A stretch of DNA of 41,433 nt from assembly GCA_018821365.1 (NCBI GenBank), contig JAHJML010000164.1, forward strand, positions 1-41,433, written 5' to 3'. Every line of letters starts with the position of its first letter. The stretch's first letter is position 1. Of this stretch, positions 25,434-34,370 are shown piece by piece. The stretch is from Actinomycetota bacterium (GTDB lineage: Bacteria > Actinomycetota > Acidimicrobiia > Spongiisociales > UBA11373). The notes under the pieces were generated by a model that made no database searches, had not been told where the DNA came from, and worked only from the letters and a program-made list of their open reading frames with translations. A program made the position numbers and the translations under genes.

Positions 25434-26791
25434 GGCGACACCTCCACGAGTGGCACCTCGAAGCCTACGGACGTGCCGCCTCCCTCGCGGGGCATTGCCC
25501 AGACACTGCCCCCGTGTTCTAGGGCGATCTGCTCGACGATGGCCAACCCGAGGCCGGACCCCGGCATGGTCCTGGCGGCATCGGCCCGGTAGAAGCGGTC
25601 GAAGACCCGGGCCAGGTCGGCCGACGGGATGCCGGGGCCGCGGTCGCGGACCTCGATGCGGCCCGCCTCGAGCACCACGTCGATCGGCTCGTCCGGGGGA
25701 CTCCACTTGGTGGCGTTGTCGAGCAAGTTGGCGACGGCTCTGGCGATCCGGGCGGGCCGTACCTCGGCCGTCCCGCCGGTCCCGCTCACCTCGATGGTGC
25801 GTCCGGTGCGGCGGGCGGCCCTGGCGGCGGCCGCCCGCACGATCTCGCCGAGATCGGATGCGATGGGCGGTTGACCGGCGGCCTCGCTACCGCCCGCCAG
25901 TTCGACCACCTCGGACACCAGATTCGACAACTGCTCGATCTCGTAGGAGACGTCGGCCATCAGTTCGGCTCGCACCCCGGCCTCCATGTCCGGGTTGCGG
26001 GCCAGCACATCGAGGTTGGTGCGCAGACTGGTCAGCGGGGTCCGCAACTCGTGGCCGGCGTCGTCGACGAGGCTGCGCTGCTGGCGGCGGGAGATCGCCA
26101 GGGCCGCCAGCATCCCGTTGAAGGCACCGGCGAGGCGCCCGACTTCGTCGTTGCCGGCCTCGGGAATGGGGGCGTCCAGGTGGCCGGTCTGGGCGACATG
26201 CTCGGCCGCATCGGTGAGGCGGCCGACCGGGGCCAGCGCCCGCCCCGCCACAAACCAGGCGCCCACCGCGGCCAGCATCACGCCCCCGGCGCCCATCAGC
26301 AAGAGGCGCAGCCGCAGCGATGCCAGCAGGCGGTCGGTCTCGGTCAGGTCCCTGGCGGTCTGCACCACCATCCCTGCGGGGCCGGGGGTGGTGATCATCC
26401 GGTAGTGGGTTCCCTCCACGGTCACGTCCTGGACCGTTGCGTCGCCTGCCAGGGCGGAGGCGATCGTCTCCGCTTCGACCGGCAGCGCCGCTTCCCCGAA
26501 GAGCGGGATCACCGTCCCGTCGGCCGCCACCACATGCACGATCGTGTCGTAGCGGGCAAACCCGCCGAACGGCCCCTGTTCGCCGGGTTCGGTGGGGATC
26601 TCGCTCGGGTCGAAGGGAACGCCGTCCCGATCCCCGATGCGGTCGGCGAAGCGGGCGCGCTCCTGGAGGAAGGCGTCGATGTATGCCCTCGCCTCGCCGG
26701 CGGTGGATGCGTAGGAGAACCACGAGACCGCCGCCACCGCCACGGCCACCACGAGGGCGATGAACACGGTCAGCCGCAACCGGAGGGTCAC
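25430..26791 (-). CDS. Sensor histidine kinase, MprB-like
   Basis: A 453-residue kinase: membrane segment 1 (about 8-28), an extracytoplasmic sensor of about 135 residues, membrane segment 2 (about 160-183), HAMP linker (about 184-235), HisKA with [17 protein letters not shown] (phospho-His247) and an HATPase domain with N box [11 protein letters not shown]1 box RDRGPGIP and G2 box [11 protein letters not shown]. The [13 protein letters not shown] stretch is close to MprB, the actinobacterial envelope-stress sensor. The GTG start overlaps the regulator stop by 4 bp. The sensor domain has no recognisable ligand fold. Confidence 0.9.
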   Translation of the reverse strand: MTLRLRLTVFIALVVAVAVAAVSWFSYASTAGEARAYIDAFLQERARFADRIGDRDGVPFDPSEIPTEPGEQGPFGGFARYDTIVHVVAADGTVIPLFGEAALPVEAETIASALAGDATVQDVTVEGTHYRMITTPGPAGMVVQTARDLTETDRLLASLRLRLLLMGAGGVMLAAVGAWFVAGRALAPVGRLTDAAEHVAQTGHLDAPIPEAGNDEVGRLAGAFNGMLAALAISRRQQRSLVDDAGHELRTPLTSLRTNLDVLARNPDMEAGVRAELMADVSYEIEQLSNLVSEVVELAGGSEAAGQPPIASDLGEIVRAAAARAARRTGRTIEVSGTGGTAEVRPARIARAVANLLDNATKWSPPDEPIDVVLEAGRIEVRDRGPGIPSADLARVFDRFYRADAARTMPGSGLGLAIVEQIALEHGGSVWAMPREGGGTSVGFEVPLVEVSP

Positions 26792-27480
26792 GAGGCGCGC
26801 ACCACGTAGCCGACACCGCGGACGGTGTGGATCAGTCGGGGCTCGCCTCCGGCTTCGGTCTTGCGGCGGAGGTACCCGATGTAGACGTCGAGGGGATTCG
26901 AAGTGGTCTCGAAGTCGTACCCCCAGATTCGCTCGTAGAGGACCTCCCTCGCCAGCACGATGCCGGCGTTGAGCATCAGCAGTTCGAGGAGATCGAACTC
27001 CGTCTTGGTCAGGTCGACGGTTCGGGTGCCTCGCCTCACGATGCGAGCCGCCGGGTCGAGGGAGAGGTCGGCGACCGAGAGCACCCCGGCGGCCTCCGAC
27101 GGCCCGCCGCGGCGCAGCAGCGCCCGCAGCCTCGCCAGCAGTTCCTCGAGGGCGAACGGCTTGACCAGGTAGTCGTCGGCCCCGGCATCGAGGCCGGCCA
27201 CCCGGTCGGCCAGTTCGTGGCGGGCCGTCAGCATCAGGATCGGAGTGCGGTCCCCGGAAGCCCGCAGGCGCCGGCAGACGGTCAGGCCGTCGGTGCCGGG
27301 CATCATCAGGTCGAGGACGATGGCATCGGGGGGGTCGGTGGTTGCCGAGGTCAGGGCGGTGATCCCGTCCTCGGCGAGGGTCACGTCGAAGCCCTCGAGG
27401 CGGAGGGCGCGTTCGACGGAGCGACGGACCTGCTCGTCGTCCTCGGCGACCAGGACCCTGGGCGTGGGTTCGGGGGGCAT
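26788..27480 (-). CDS. OmpR-family response regulator, MprA-like
   Basis: A 230-residue regulator with a receiver domain ([14 protein letters not shown] acidic pocket, phospho-acceptor Asp57 in [12 protein letters not shown], Thr in MLTARHE and YLVKPF with the conserved Lys) and a winged-helix DNA-binding domain (about 130-230, [39 protein letters not shown]). The start is the ATG at 27480. In the 114 bp divergent gap upstream lie four 11 bp-phased TGAGA repeats, so autoregulation is likely. Confidence 0.93.
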   Translation of the reverse strand: MPPEPTPRVLVAEDDEQVRRSVERALRLEGFDVTLAEDGITALTSATTDPPDAIVLDLMMPGTDGLTVCRRLRASGDRTPILMLTARHELADRVAGLDAGADDYLVKPFALEELLARLRALLRRGGPSEAAGVLSVADLSLDPAARIVRRGTRTVDLTKTEFDLLELLMLNAGIVLAREVLYERIWGYDFETTSNPLDVYIGYLRRKTEAGGEPRLIHTVRGVGYVVRAS

Positions 27481-27504
27481 CCCGGCGAGCGTACCGGCGG
27501 GGGA

Positions 27505-27547
27505 TGAGAGAGGTGTGAGAGGCCGATGAGAAGGCGGTGAGACGGAT
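27505..27547. promoter_or_regulatory. Four 11 bp-phased TGAGA/TCTCA repeats, predicted regulator site
   Basis: TGAGA occurs at 27505, 27516, 27527 and 27538, exactly one helical turn apart, with a shared unit close to RTGAGANGGCG. Read on the minus strand each is TCTCA. OmpR-family regulators bind such head-to-tail repeats. The last repeat overlaps the -35 position of a likely promoter whose -10, CATACT (27564-27569), drives the lipoprotein gene at 27595. The site is also immediately upstream of the regulator gene itself. Confidence 0.75.
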
Positions 27548-27594
27548 TGGGCCCGGACTGCTGCATACTGGTCGCAGAAAGGGATGGTGGAGAG

Positions 27595-28215
27595 ATGAGG
27601 CGATCGGCGGCCGCCGTGATGGCTCTGATGGCACTGGCCGGCACCGGGTGCGGATCGGGATCTGATGGCGACGGCCTGGCGACGCTCGAGAACACTCCTT
27701 CGACATCCGCCCCCTCCGGAGCCGATGTAGAACTCGCCGCCGAGGAGGCGGTCCTGGCGCTCACAGAATGCCTGCGGGAGAACGGGGTGGATCTCCCAGA
27801 TCCTGAGTTCGACGACCAGGGCAACCTCCGACTCCGCTCGCTGATGGACCTGGGGGAGTCCGCCGACCGGATCGATCCCGCCGATCTGGAGGCCGGTTTC
27901 GAGGCTTGCTCGCATCACCTCGACGGGGTGGCGCAGATCGTCGCCGGCATCGATCGAACCGCCATCGAGGACCGCCTCTACGACTTCGCCGCCTGCATGC
28001 GCGAGCAGGGGTACGACATGCCCGACCCCGATTTCGGCGCCATGTCGCCGGGCATGGGTCCCGGCGGGGGCGAGGCGGCGTCCATGGGACCGTTCGGGGA
28101 GATCGACGCCGAGGACCCGGCGTTCCTGGCGGCCAGCGAGGCCTGCATGTGGGTCTTCGGTGAGACCATCGGGCCCGGAGGGTTCGGACCCGCTACCGAA
28201 ACTGGCGGCGGTTGA
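27595..28215 (+). CDS. Lipoprotein with paired Cys-Gly-PDP motifs (first copy)
   Basis: A 206-residue lipoprotein (lipobox AGTGC, Cys19). The mature part has two similar halves: [17 protein letters not shown] followed by a Cys at FEACSHH, and [17 protein letters not shown] followed by SEACMWVF. Each half thus has a Cys-x-R-x2-G-x-D-x-PDP signature and a later Cys, probably forming a disulfide. A Gly/Met-rich stretch ([13 protein letters not shown]) separates the last pair. It is paralogous to the next gene. I know no function; the position beside a MacAB-like exporter suggests an accessory or sensing role. ATG chosen for GGATGGTGGAG upstream. Confidence 0.72.
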   Translation: MRRSAAAVMALMALAGTGCGSGSDGDGLATLENTPSTSAPSGADVELAAEEAVLALTECLRENGVDLPDPEFDDQGNLRLRSLMDLGESADRIDPADLEAGFEACSHHLDGVAQIVAGIDRTAIEDRLYDFAACMREQGYDMPDPDFGAMSPGMGPGGGEAASMGPFGEIDAEDPAFLAASEACMWVFGETIGPGGFGPATETGGG

Positions 28216-28222
28216 GCGCCGG

Positions 28223-28282
28223 CGGGTTCTCAGGGGTTTCTCATGGCGAGTTCACGGGACCTTCATGGGGCAGGCAGATACT
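28223..28282 (+). promoter_or_regulatory. Second 11 bp-phased TCTCA repeat set and -10 box
   Basis: TCTCA at 28228 and 28239, then weaker GTTCA at 28250 and CTTCA at 28261, continue an exact 11 bp period. GATACT (28277-28282) is a plausible -10; the promoter at 27564 shares the ATACTG core. The set lies within the 95 bp between the two lipoprotein genes, so the second gene and the exporter operon have their own promoter, apparently under the same regulator. Confidence 0.72.
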
Positions 28283-28310
28283 GACGCCGTCATTCGAAAG
28301 GACATGTACG

Positions 28311-28979
28311 ATGTACAAGCGCTTCGGCAGCCTGGTGGTGCTGTTGGCGATGACCGCAGCGGCCTGCGGGTCGGAGGCCTCAGATGTCGGTCTGGCCTCC
28401 CTCGATGGCTCGACTGGTTCCGACGTGGGGGCGGCCTCTCTCGACGGCTCCGACGGGAACGCCGCCACCGACGACACGGTCGCCGCGATGGACAGCGAAG
28501 AGGCGATGCTGGCCTTTACCCAGTGCCTCCGCGACCAGGGCCTCGATGTCGCCGACCCCGAATTGGGTGAGGACGGCCAGATGAGGCTCGGCGGACTCTT
28601 CCGGCCCTCCGACGAGAACTCCTTCGATCGCGAGGCGATCGAAGCAGCCATGGATGCCTGCTCCGAGTACCGCGACCTGATCACCACCGGCTTCGGCGAG
28701 GTCGATCGGACGGCGATGGAGGATCAGATCTACGAGTACGCCGCCTGCATGCGGGAGAACGGCTACGAGATGGCCGATCCCGACTTCAGCGACACCGGTG
28801 CCGGAGGCGAGGGGGAGGGAGGGCAACGGATGGGGCCCTTCGGGGACATCGACCGTTCCGACCCTGCCTTCCAGGCCGCCAACGAGGTCTGCCAGGACCT
28901 GTTCGGGGGATTCGGTCCCGGAGGAGGTCTTCCGGGCGGTGGGCTCGGCGGAGGCATCCCTCCCGGCGACGGCGCATAG
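28311..28979 (+). CDS. Lipoprotein with paired Cys-Gly-PDP motifs (second copy)
   Basis: A 222-residue lipoprotein (lipobox TAAAC, Cys19) with a linker containing a repeated VGxASLDGS unit. Two halves match those of the neighbour at 27595: FTQCLRDQGLDVADPEL with MDACSEY, and YAACMRENGYEMADPDF with NEVCQDLF; here the PDP reads ADP. The shared MGPFGDIDRSDPAF block is nearly the same as in its paralogue. The C terminus is Gly/Pro-rich (FGPGGGLPGGG). GAAAGGA lies about 10 bases before the ATG. It is followed 15 bp later by the adaptor gene, so it is the first gene of the exporter operon. Confidence 0.72.
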   Translation: MYKRFGSLVVLLAMTAAACGSEASDVGLASLDGSTGSDVGAASLDGSDGNAATDDTVAAMDSEEAMLAFTQCLRDQGLDVADPELGEDGQMRLGGLFRPSDENSFDREAIEAAMDACSEYRDLITTGFGEVDRTAMEDQIYEYAACMRENGYEMADPDFSDTGAGGEGEGGQRMGPFGDIDRSDPAFQAANEVCQDLFGGFGPGGGLPGGGLGGGIPPGDGA

Positions 28980-28994
28980 GAGATCGACGAAGAG

Positions 28995-30548
28995 ATGGAA
29001 GACATGACCCGTACCGGCAAGAACGAGAACGACGCCACAGCGACGGCCACCCGGCACCCGATCCGCCGTCATCTGAAGTGGATCATCCCGGTGGTGGTGG
29101 CCGGCGCCCTCGGGGCGGCCTGGGCACTGCTGCCGTCCAACGGTGGCGACGACGAGGCGGCCGCCACGGCCGCGTCCCTCGACCTCGAGGAGGTGGTCAT
29201 CACCGACCTGGCCGAGGTGACCACCTTCAGCGGCACCCTTGGATTCGCCGAAGGCGACCCGATCACCTCCGGAGTGGCCGGGACGCTGACGGCGGCAGCC
29301 TCCGAGGGAGCGGTGATCTCCGAGGGCGACATCCTGTTCACGATCGACGACGAACCGGTGCCCCTGCTGCTGGGGGACACCACGGTCTGGCGCGACATGG
29401 GGTACCTCCCCGAGTTGGAGGCGTTGGCGCCTCGCATCTCGGGCACGGTCACCTGGATAGCAGAGGAGGGCGCGACGCTGCAGCAGGGCGACATCCTGAT
29501 GAAGGTCGACGACCAACCCGTCGTCGTGCTCTATGGGGACATCCCCGCCTACCGGTCGCTGCAACGCGGCGGCGAGGGCATCGATGTCCGGCAACTCCAG
29601 GACGCCCTCCACGCCCTGGGGTACGACCCCGATGGTGACATGGAAGCCGATGGGGAGTTCACCTGGATCACCCAGGCCTACGTCGAGGACTGGCAGGCGG
29701 ACGTCGGCGCCTCCGACGACGGCCGGGTCGGCCTGGGCGAGATCGTCTTCGTCGCCGGGCCCTTCACCATCGAGAGCCTCGACGTGGAGGTCGGCTCCCA
29801 GGTCGGCGGTTCCGCGGTCGCCGACATCTCCTTCGCCTCCGAGGCCACCGAGGGCGGCGACGTCCTCGCCCTCGAGCAGGCGCTGGTGCGCCTCGGCTTC
29901 GACGACGACGGCGCCATGACCGTCGACGGGGTGTTCGACGAGCAGACCAGGGCGGCTGTGATCGCCTGGCAGGCGTCGATCGGCGCCGACGACGATGGCG
30001 TGGTCTCGCCCGGCGAGGTGGTGTTCCTGCCGCAGTCGGTGAGGATCTCGGATCGGCTCGCCGACCCGGGGGCGACGGTCAACCCCGGCACCTCGATCCT
30101 GGCGACGTCCTCCTACGAGAGCGTGGTGACGGTGGACCTCCCCGCCTCGGACCAGGCGGCCCTCGAAGAGGGCGACCGGGTGGTCATCGTGCTGCCCGAC
30201 AACACCGAGGTGAGCGGGATGGTGTCGTACAAGGCGGAGACCGCCACGCTCAGCAGCCAGGGAGGAGCCACCTTCGACGTGATCGTCGTGCTCGACGACC
30301 TGGCGGCCGCCGAGGGACTCGATCAGGCGCCCGTCGATGTCGACGTGGTCACCGACCGCGCCGACGGCGTCATGGCGGTGCCGGTGACGGCACTGGTGGC
30401 GCTGGCCGAGGGTGGCTACGCCGTCGAGGTGGAGCAGGCCGATGGGTCGACCCGCCTGGTCGCCGTCGACCCCGGCATGTACGCCGACGGCCTCGTCGAG
30501 GTCACCTCCGACGGCCTGCAGGCGGGCGATCGGGTGGTGGCGCCGTGA
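28995..30548 (+). CDS. HlyD/MacA-like adaptor with two peptidoglycan-binding modules
   Basis: A 517-residue protein with one N-terminal membrane segment (about 28-46). Lipoyl/barrel-sandwich halves (SGVAGTLTAAASEGAVISEG, APRISGTVTWIAEEGATLQQ) are interrupted by peptidoglycan-binding modules: one near 195-245 (GIDVRQLQDALHALGYDPDG) and one near 285-345 (DVLALEQALVRLGFDDDG, TRAAVIAWQ). A beta-barrel and membrane-proximal part completes the adaptor fold (MAVPVTALVALAEGGYAVEV). In a cell with one membrane, such adaptors may link the ABC exporter to the wall. The stop overlaps the ATPase start (GTGA). A second ATG 9 bases on is an alternative start. Confidence 0.85.
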   Translation: MEDMTRTGKNENDATATATRHPIRRHLKWIIPVVVAGALGAAWALLPSNGGDDEAAATAASLDLEEVVITDLAEVTTFSGTLGFAEGDPITSGVAGTLTAAASEGAVISEGDILFTIDDEPVPLLLGDTTVWRDMGYLPELEALAPRISGTVTWIAEEGATLQQGDILMKVDDQPVVVLYGDIPAYRSLQRGGEGIDVRQLQDALHALGYDPDGDMEADGEFTWITQAYVEDWQADVGASDDGRVGLGEIVFVAGPFTIESLDVEVGSQVGGSAVADISFASEATEGGDVLALEQALVRLGFDDDGAMTVDGVFDEQTRAAVIAWQASIGADDDGVVSPGEVVFLPQSVRISDRLADPGATVNPGTSILATSSYESVVTVDLPASDQAALEEGDRVVIVLPDNTEVSGMVSYKAETATLSSQGGATFDVIVVLDDLAAAEGLDQAPVDVDVVTDRADGVMAVPVTALVALAEGGYAVEVEQADGSTRLVAVDPGMYADGLVEVTSDGLQAGDRVVAP

Positions 30549-31243
30549 CCGGCGACGTCGTCCTCGACCTGAGAGGCGTAGTCAAGGAGTACCCCGGCAC
30601 GCCCCCGGTCCGGGCCCTCGCCGGAGTCGACCTCCGGATCCGCTCCGGGGAACTGGTCGGCGTGGTCGGGCCATCGGGGTCGGGCAAGAGCACCCTTCTG
30701 CACGTGATGGGGACCCTCGACCGGCCCACCGCCGGATCGGTCCACGTGGCCGGCTACGACATCGGCGAGTTGTCGGATCGGGACCTCTCGGCGGTGCGGG
30801 CCCGCAACATCGGGTTCGTCTTCCAGCAGTTCCATCTCCTCGACGGCTACACGGCCCTCGACAACGTCGCCGACGGCCTGCTCTACACCGGCATGTCGGC
30901 GGTGGAGCGCCGTCAACTGGCAGGTGAGACCCTGGTGCGGGTCGGTCTCGGCCACCGGATCACCCAGGAGACCAACAAACTGTCGGGCGGCGAACGGCAG
31001 AGGGTGGCGGTGGCCAGGGCGGTGCTGGGGCGCCCGGCCATCGTGCTGGCAGACGAACCGACCGGCAACCTGGACAGCGCCTCGAGCGATGCCATCGTGG
31101 AGTTGCTCGAGGAACTCAACGGCGAGGGGATCACCCTGGTGGTGATCACCCACAACCGCGAGATCGCCGACCGCTTCCCCCGTCAGGTGTCCCTGCGGGA
31201 CGGCTCGATCGAGACCGACTCGGCCCTGGCCGGGGTGGCGTGA
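30545..31243 (+). CDS. ABC transporter ATP-binding protein, MacB/LolD type
   Basis: A 232-residue ATPase: Walker A GPSGSGKST (42-50), Q-loop FVFQQFHLLDGYTALDN, signature LSGGERQRVAVARA, Walker B IVLADEPTGNLDS and switch His in VVITHNREIA. The GNLDS and LLDGYTALDN features are typical of the MacB/LolD/FtsE group, which uses ATP to drive mechanical work on the outer face rather than moving substrate through the membrane. The GTG start overlaps the adaptor stop, and its own stop overlaps the permease start. Confidence 0.93.
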   Translation: MTGDVVLDLRGVVKEYPGTPPVRALAGVDLRIRSGELVGVVGPSGSGKSTLLHVMGTLDRPTAGSVHVAGYDIGELSDRDLSAVRARNIGFVFQQFHLLDGYTALDNVADGLLYTGMSAVERRQLAGETLVRVGLGHRITQETNKLSGGERQRVAVARAVLGRPAIVLADEPTGNLDSASSDAIVELLEELNGEGITLVVITHNREIADRFPRQVSLRDGSIETDSALAGVA

Positions 31244-32448
31244 TGGCCAAGAGGAACGGCATCGAACCGAGCCGCCTCCACGCCGGGGACGTCTTGCGCA
31301 CCGCCACGGTCGGGTTGCGGACCCGCAAGATGCGGGCGGCCCTCTCGGCGCTCGGCATCACCATCGGCATCGCCTCGCTGGTGGCGGTGCTCGGCCTGTC
31401 GGATTCCAGCCGATCCGAGTTGCTGTCCCAGTTGGACCGGCTCGGGACCAACCTGCTGGTGGTGCAGGCCGGCACCGGCATCGGCCTCGGCAACGCCGAG
31501 TTGCCCGACACCGCCGCCGTCATGGTGGAGCGGATCGGTCCGGTGGAGGAGGTCTCGGCAGTCGGGTCGGTCGACGCCAACGTGTATCGGAGTGATCTGG
31601 TCCCCTCCACCCGCAGCGGGGGCATCTCGGTGAGCGCGGTGGATGTCAACCTGCTGAACACCCTGGAGGGCACCATCGCCTCGGGCCGCTTCCTCGACGA
31701 GGCGTCGGCCGCCTTCCCAACCGTGGTGCTGGGGTCGATCGCCGCCGCGCGACTCGGCATCGCCGATGTCGATAGCCGGCAACTGGTGTGGCTCGGCGAC
31801 CGTTGGTTCGCCGTGATCGGGGTCCTCGACCCCCTGGAACTGGCCGGCTCGCTCGACCGCAGCGCCATCGTCGGGACGGTGGCGGCCGAGGAGTACCTGG
31901 ATTACGACGGGGTGGCCTCCAGCCTCTACGTGCGTACCGACCCCGAATGGGTCGACGGCGTGATGAACGTGCTGCCGGCGACCGTCAACCCGGAGAACCC
32001 CGACCAGGTGGAGGTGAGCCGCCCCACCGACGCCCTCGAGGCGCGGGCGGCCGCCGAGAGCGCCTTCACCGCTCTGTTCCTGGGCCTGGGCGTGGTCGCC
32101 CTGGTGGTGGGCGGGGTCGGCATCGCCAACGTGATGGTGATCTCGGTGCTGGAACGGCGGTCCGAGATCGGCCTCCGCCGGGCGCTGGGGGCCACCCGGC
32201 GCCACGTCGCCATGCAGTTCCTCCTCGAAGCGCTGATGCTGGCGCTGGCGGGAGGCATCGGCGGGGTGCTGCTCGGCGCCGGGGTGACCGCCATCTACTC
32301 CCGGCTCAGGGGGTGGGATGTGCTGATCCCCACCATCGCGGTCACCGGCGGGGTGGTGGCCGCCCTGGTGATCGGCGCCGTCGCCGGCCTCTACCCGGCG
32401 ATGCGGGCCAGCAGGCTGTCACCCACCGAGGCGCTGCACACCACCTGA
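31243..32448 (+). CDS. ABC transporter permease, MacB/FtsX type
   Basis: A 401-residue permease: one membrane segment near 30-50 (SALGITIGIASLVAVLGL), a large extracytoplasmic domain of about 210 residues, then three segments (LFLGLGVVALVVGGVGIANV, MLALAGGIGGVLLGAG and VVAALVIGAVAGLYPAMRAS), the standard four-TM type VII layout. RRSEIGLRRALGATRRHV is the conserved coupling region and the end, ASRLSPTEALHTT, is typical. ATG at 31243 gives a TGATG overlap with the ATPase; a GTG three bases earlier is possible. Exported molecule unknown; peptides, macrolides or lipoproteins are handled by relatives. Confidence 0.9.
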   Translation: MAKRNGIEPSRLHAGDVLRTATVGLRTRKMRAALSALGITIGIASLVAVLGLSDSSRSELLSQLDRLGTNLLVVQAGTGIGLGNAELPDTAAVMVERIGPVEEVSAVGSVDANVYRSDLVPSTRSGGISVSAVDVNLLNTLEGTIASGRFLDEASAAFPTVVLGSIAAARLGIADVDSRQLVWLGDRWFAVIGVLDPLELAGSLDRSAIVGTVAAEEYLDYDGVASSLYVRTDPEWVDGVMNVLPATVNPENPDQVEVSRPTDALEARAAAESAFTALFLGLGVVALVVGGVGIANVMVISVLERRSEIGLRRALGATRRHVAMQFLLEALMLALAGGIGGVLLGAGVTAIYSRLRGWDVLIPTIAVTGGVVAALVIGAVAGLYPAMRASRLSPTEALHTT

Positions 32449-32478
32449 GCGGTGGGGCCGGACCGGCGGGGCGGGCGG

Positions 32479-33741
32479 CTATCCGGCGACCCTCCGGTCG
32501 TAGAGGTCGGTACCGCGGGTCGTATAGTCGCGCCAGTCCTCCCAGACCACCAGGTACTCGTCGGCGGTCGTATTGGCGGCGACCGCCGGGAAGCCCCGGT
32601 AGTCGACAACGTTGCGGGGACTGATCAGGAAGTCCCGTTCGGTGAAGGCCCCGGTGACCGGCACCCGGCGTCCGTAGATGTCGTCGCGGCCGGTGGAGGT
32701 GAACGTCCGGTTGTCGTTCCAGACCACCAGGAACCGGCCGGCGGTCTGGTCCCAGGCCACCGCCGCCCCATATGCGTCATGGGCCGCCGCCGGACGCCGG
32801 ATGTTCAGGTCCTTGACCGCGTGAGCGAGATCCGATCGAACTCGCTGTCCGAAGATGTCGTAGTCGTCGGAACCTGAGGCGCTGCCGTGCCACACGACGA
32901 GGCACTTGTTGACGGAACGGGCACAATCCACATCCGGCGACAAGGCCTCTTCCGCCGAGGGTGAACTGATCTGGACCTGCCCACCCGCCAGTGCCCCACT
33001 GGCTTTCACCTGCTGGCCGAGGATGGCCCTGTAGTTCCAGAGAGCCCATACGACGATGAACTTGTTCGTTGTTGCGGCATAGGCGACGGCCGGTGCCTCC
33101 TCGCTCCGGGTATCGCTGCTGATCTGGAAATCGGTTCCGAGGAGCATGCCGTCGGATCGCACCCGGTGGCCGTAGATGTCATCCCCGCTGTCCGCCCAGT
33201 TCCGAGAGTCCGACCACACGACCAGGTACTGGGTCGAAGCGGTGTTGTAGGCGACATCGGCCGCCTCGGTGTGGGAGCCGGGGGTGCTGATCCGGAACGG
33301 CTTACCGAGGAGCGCCCCATCCGCGGCGATCCGCCTTCCCCAGGTGTCGTAGAAGTAGGTGTACACACCCTGGACCTTGTACTCCCACCACACCACCAGG
33401 TACTCGTTGGCCGATGCGTTCCACGCCACGGCAGGGTCGCCCTCGCTAAGGGTGTCGGCAGGGCCGCTGATGCGGAATTCGCGCCCGATCGGCTTGCCGT
33501 CGGCCCCCACCCGCCGGCCATAGATGTCGTAGCCCCGGGTGCCCAGGTTGCGATTGTCCTGCCACACCACCAGGTACTGGTTGGCGGTTCCGTTCCACGC
33601 CACCGCCGGGGCGTACTCCCAGTCGGTGGCCGATGGACTGCTGACGCGGGATCCGCCCAGCGTCGTGGCGGCTCCCGCCATCGTCGCGGTGGCCACCAGG
33701 GCGACCACCACCCCGAGACCGACCAACACCCTGGGTCGCAT
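32479..33741 (-). CDS. Secreted seven-repeat, beta-propeller-like protein
   Basis: A 420-residue protein with a signal peptide ending near TMAGA and AGGAG eight bases before the ATG. The rest is seven repeats of about 55 residues with the pattern PAVAWN...YLVVWxDxR...DIYGRRV..DG...G..F.IS. Copies 1, 2, 3, 6 and 7 are clear and 4 and 5 more diverged. Seven four-strand units suggest a closed seven-bladed propeller. There is no catalytic motif or anchor, so it is probably released or wall-bound and binds a ligand. It converges on the exporter operon with a 30 bp gap and no clear terminator. Confidence 0.72.
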   Translation of the reverse strand: MRPRVLVGLGVVVALVATATMAGAATTLGGSRVSSPSATDWEYAPAVAWNGTANQYLVVWQDNRNLGTRGYDIYGRRVGADGKPIGREFRISGPADTLSEGDPAVAWNASANEYLVVWWEYKVQGVYTYFYDTWGRRIAADGALLGKPFRISTPGSHTEAADVAYNTASTQYLVVWSDSRNWADSGDDIYGHRVRSDGMLLGTDFQISSDTRSEEAPAVAYAATTNKFIVVWALWNYRAILGQQVKASGALAGGQVQISSPSAEEALSPDVDCARSVNKCLVVWHGSASGSDDYDIFGQRVRSDLAHAVKDLNIRRPAAAHDAYGAAVAWDQTAGRFLVVWNDNRTFTSTGRDDIYGRRVPVTGAFTERDFLISPRNVVDYRGFPAVAANTTADEYLVVWEDWRDYTTRGTDLYDRRVAG

Positions 33742-33854
33742 CGCAGACTCCTGGTTGAGGGTATGGGCGTCGCTGGACTCTTCGCCCTACCTTGCAGGCT
33801 ACCCCTTCGCCGACGCCGCGTCGGGACCGCCCCTGGGAGGGCCGATACCATCAC

Positions 33855-34250
33855 GTCCGTGCAACCCGGGTTGTCGACACTGGAGTGGATGGGGCGCCGG
33901 GTCGGCGTCGTGTCGACCGGCTGCTCGGCCGGGCCCACCCCGACGATCCGGCCTTCATCTTTGGGCTGGACCACGGCCGGGTCCCGGGAACCATCGCTCC
34001 GCCGGCGAACCGATCGACGTCTACCTGATCGACGCCGCCGGACCGGTGGAGGCCGTCTCCGCCGAGGTGATCGTCATGGTGTGGCGCATCGCCGACTTCT
34101 TCGGCATCGCCTACGACCCCGATCCACAGCAGGGTGACCCCATCAGCATCCCCCGCTCCGAGTTCGACGAGGCATGCGATGAACTGGCCGCGGTCGGCAT
34201 GCCGCTCAGGGCAGATCGCGACCAGGCCTGGCGGGACTTCGATCCGGCGA
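33855..34250 (+). pseudogene. Frameshifted remnant of an unidentified gene
   Basis: Protein-like sequence is split over two frames. One frame reads VDRLLGRAHPDDPAFIFGLD and then GRVPGTIAPPA (to about 34005). The next frame continues EPIDVYLIDAAGPVEAVSAE, VMVWRIADFFGIAYDPDP and CDELAAVGMPLRADRDQAWR (to about 34245). Adding one base near 34007 would join them as APPA-GEPIDV. After RDF the sequence becomes unlike protein, so the 3' end also looks lost. I cannot name the family. The rest of 33742-34370 shows nothing I can assign. A sequencing error could explain the frameshift but not the tail. Confidence 0.45.
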
Positions 34251-34370
34251 AGATGCCCAACCTGGAGCGGTCGCCCAGAGTCGGGTCGGCGAAGGCGAGG
34301 CCGGCCACCGCCCCGGCTAACCGTGGAGGTCAGGGTAGGGTATCGTCGATAGGCAGCCGGGGAGTTCCGT

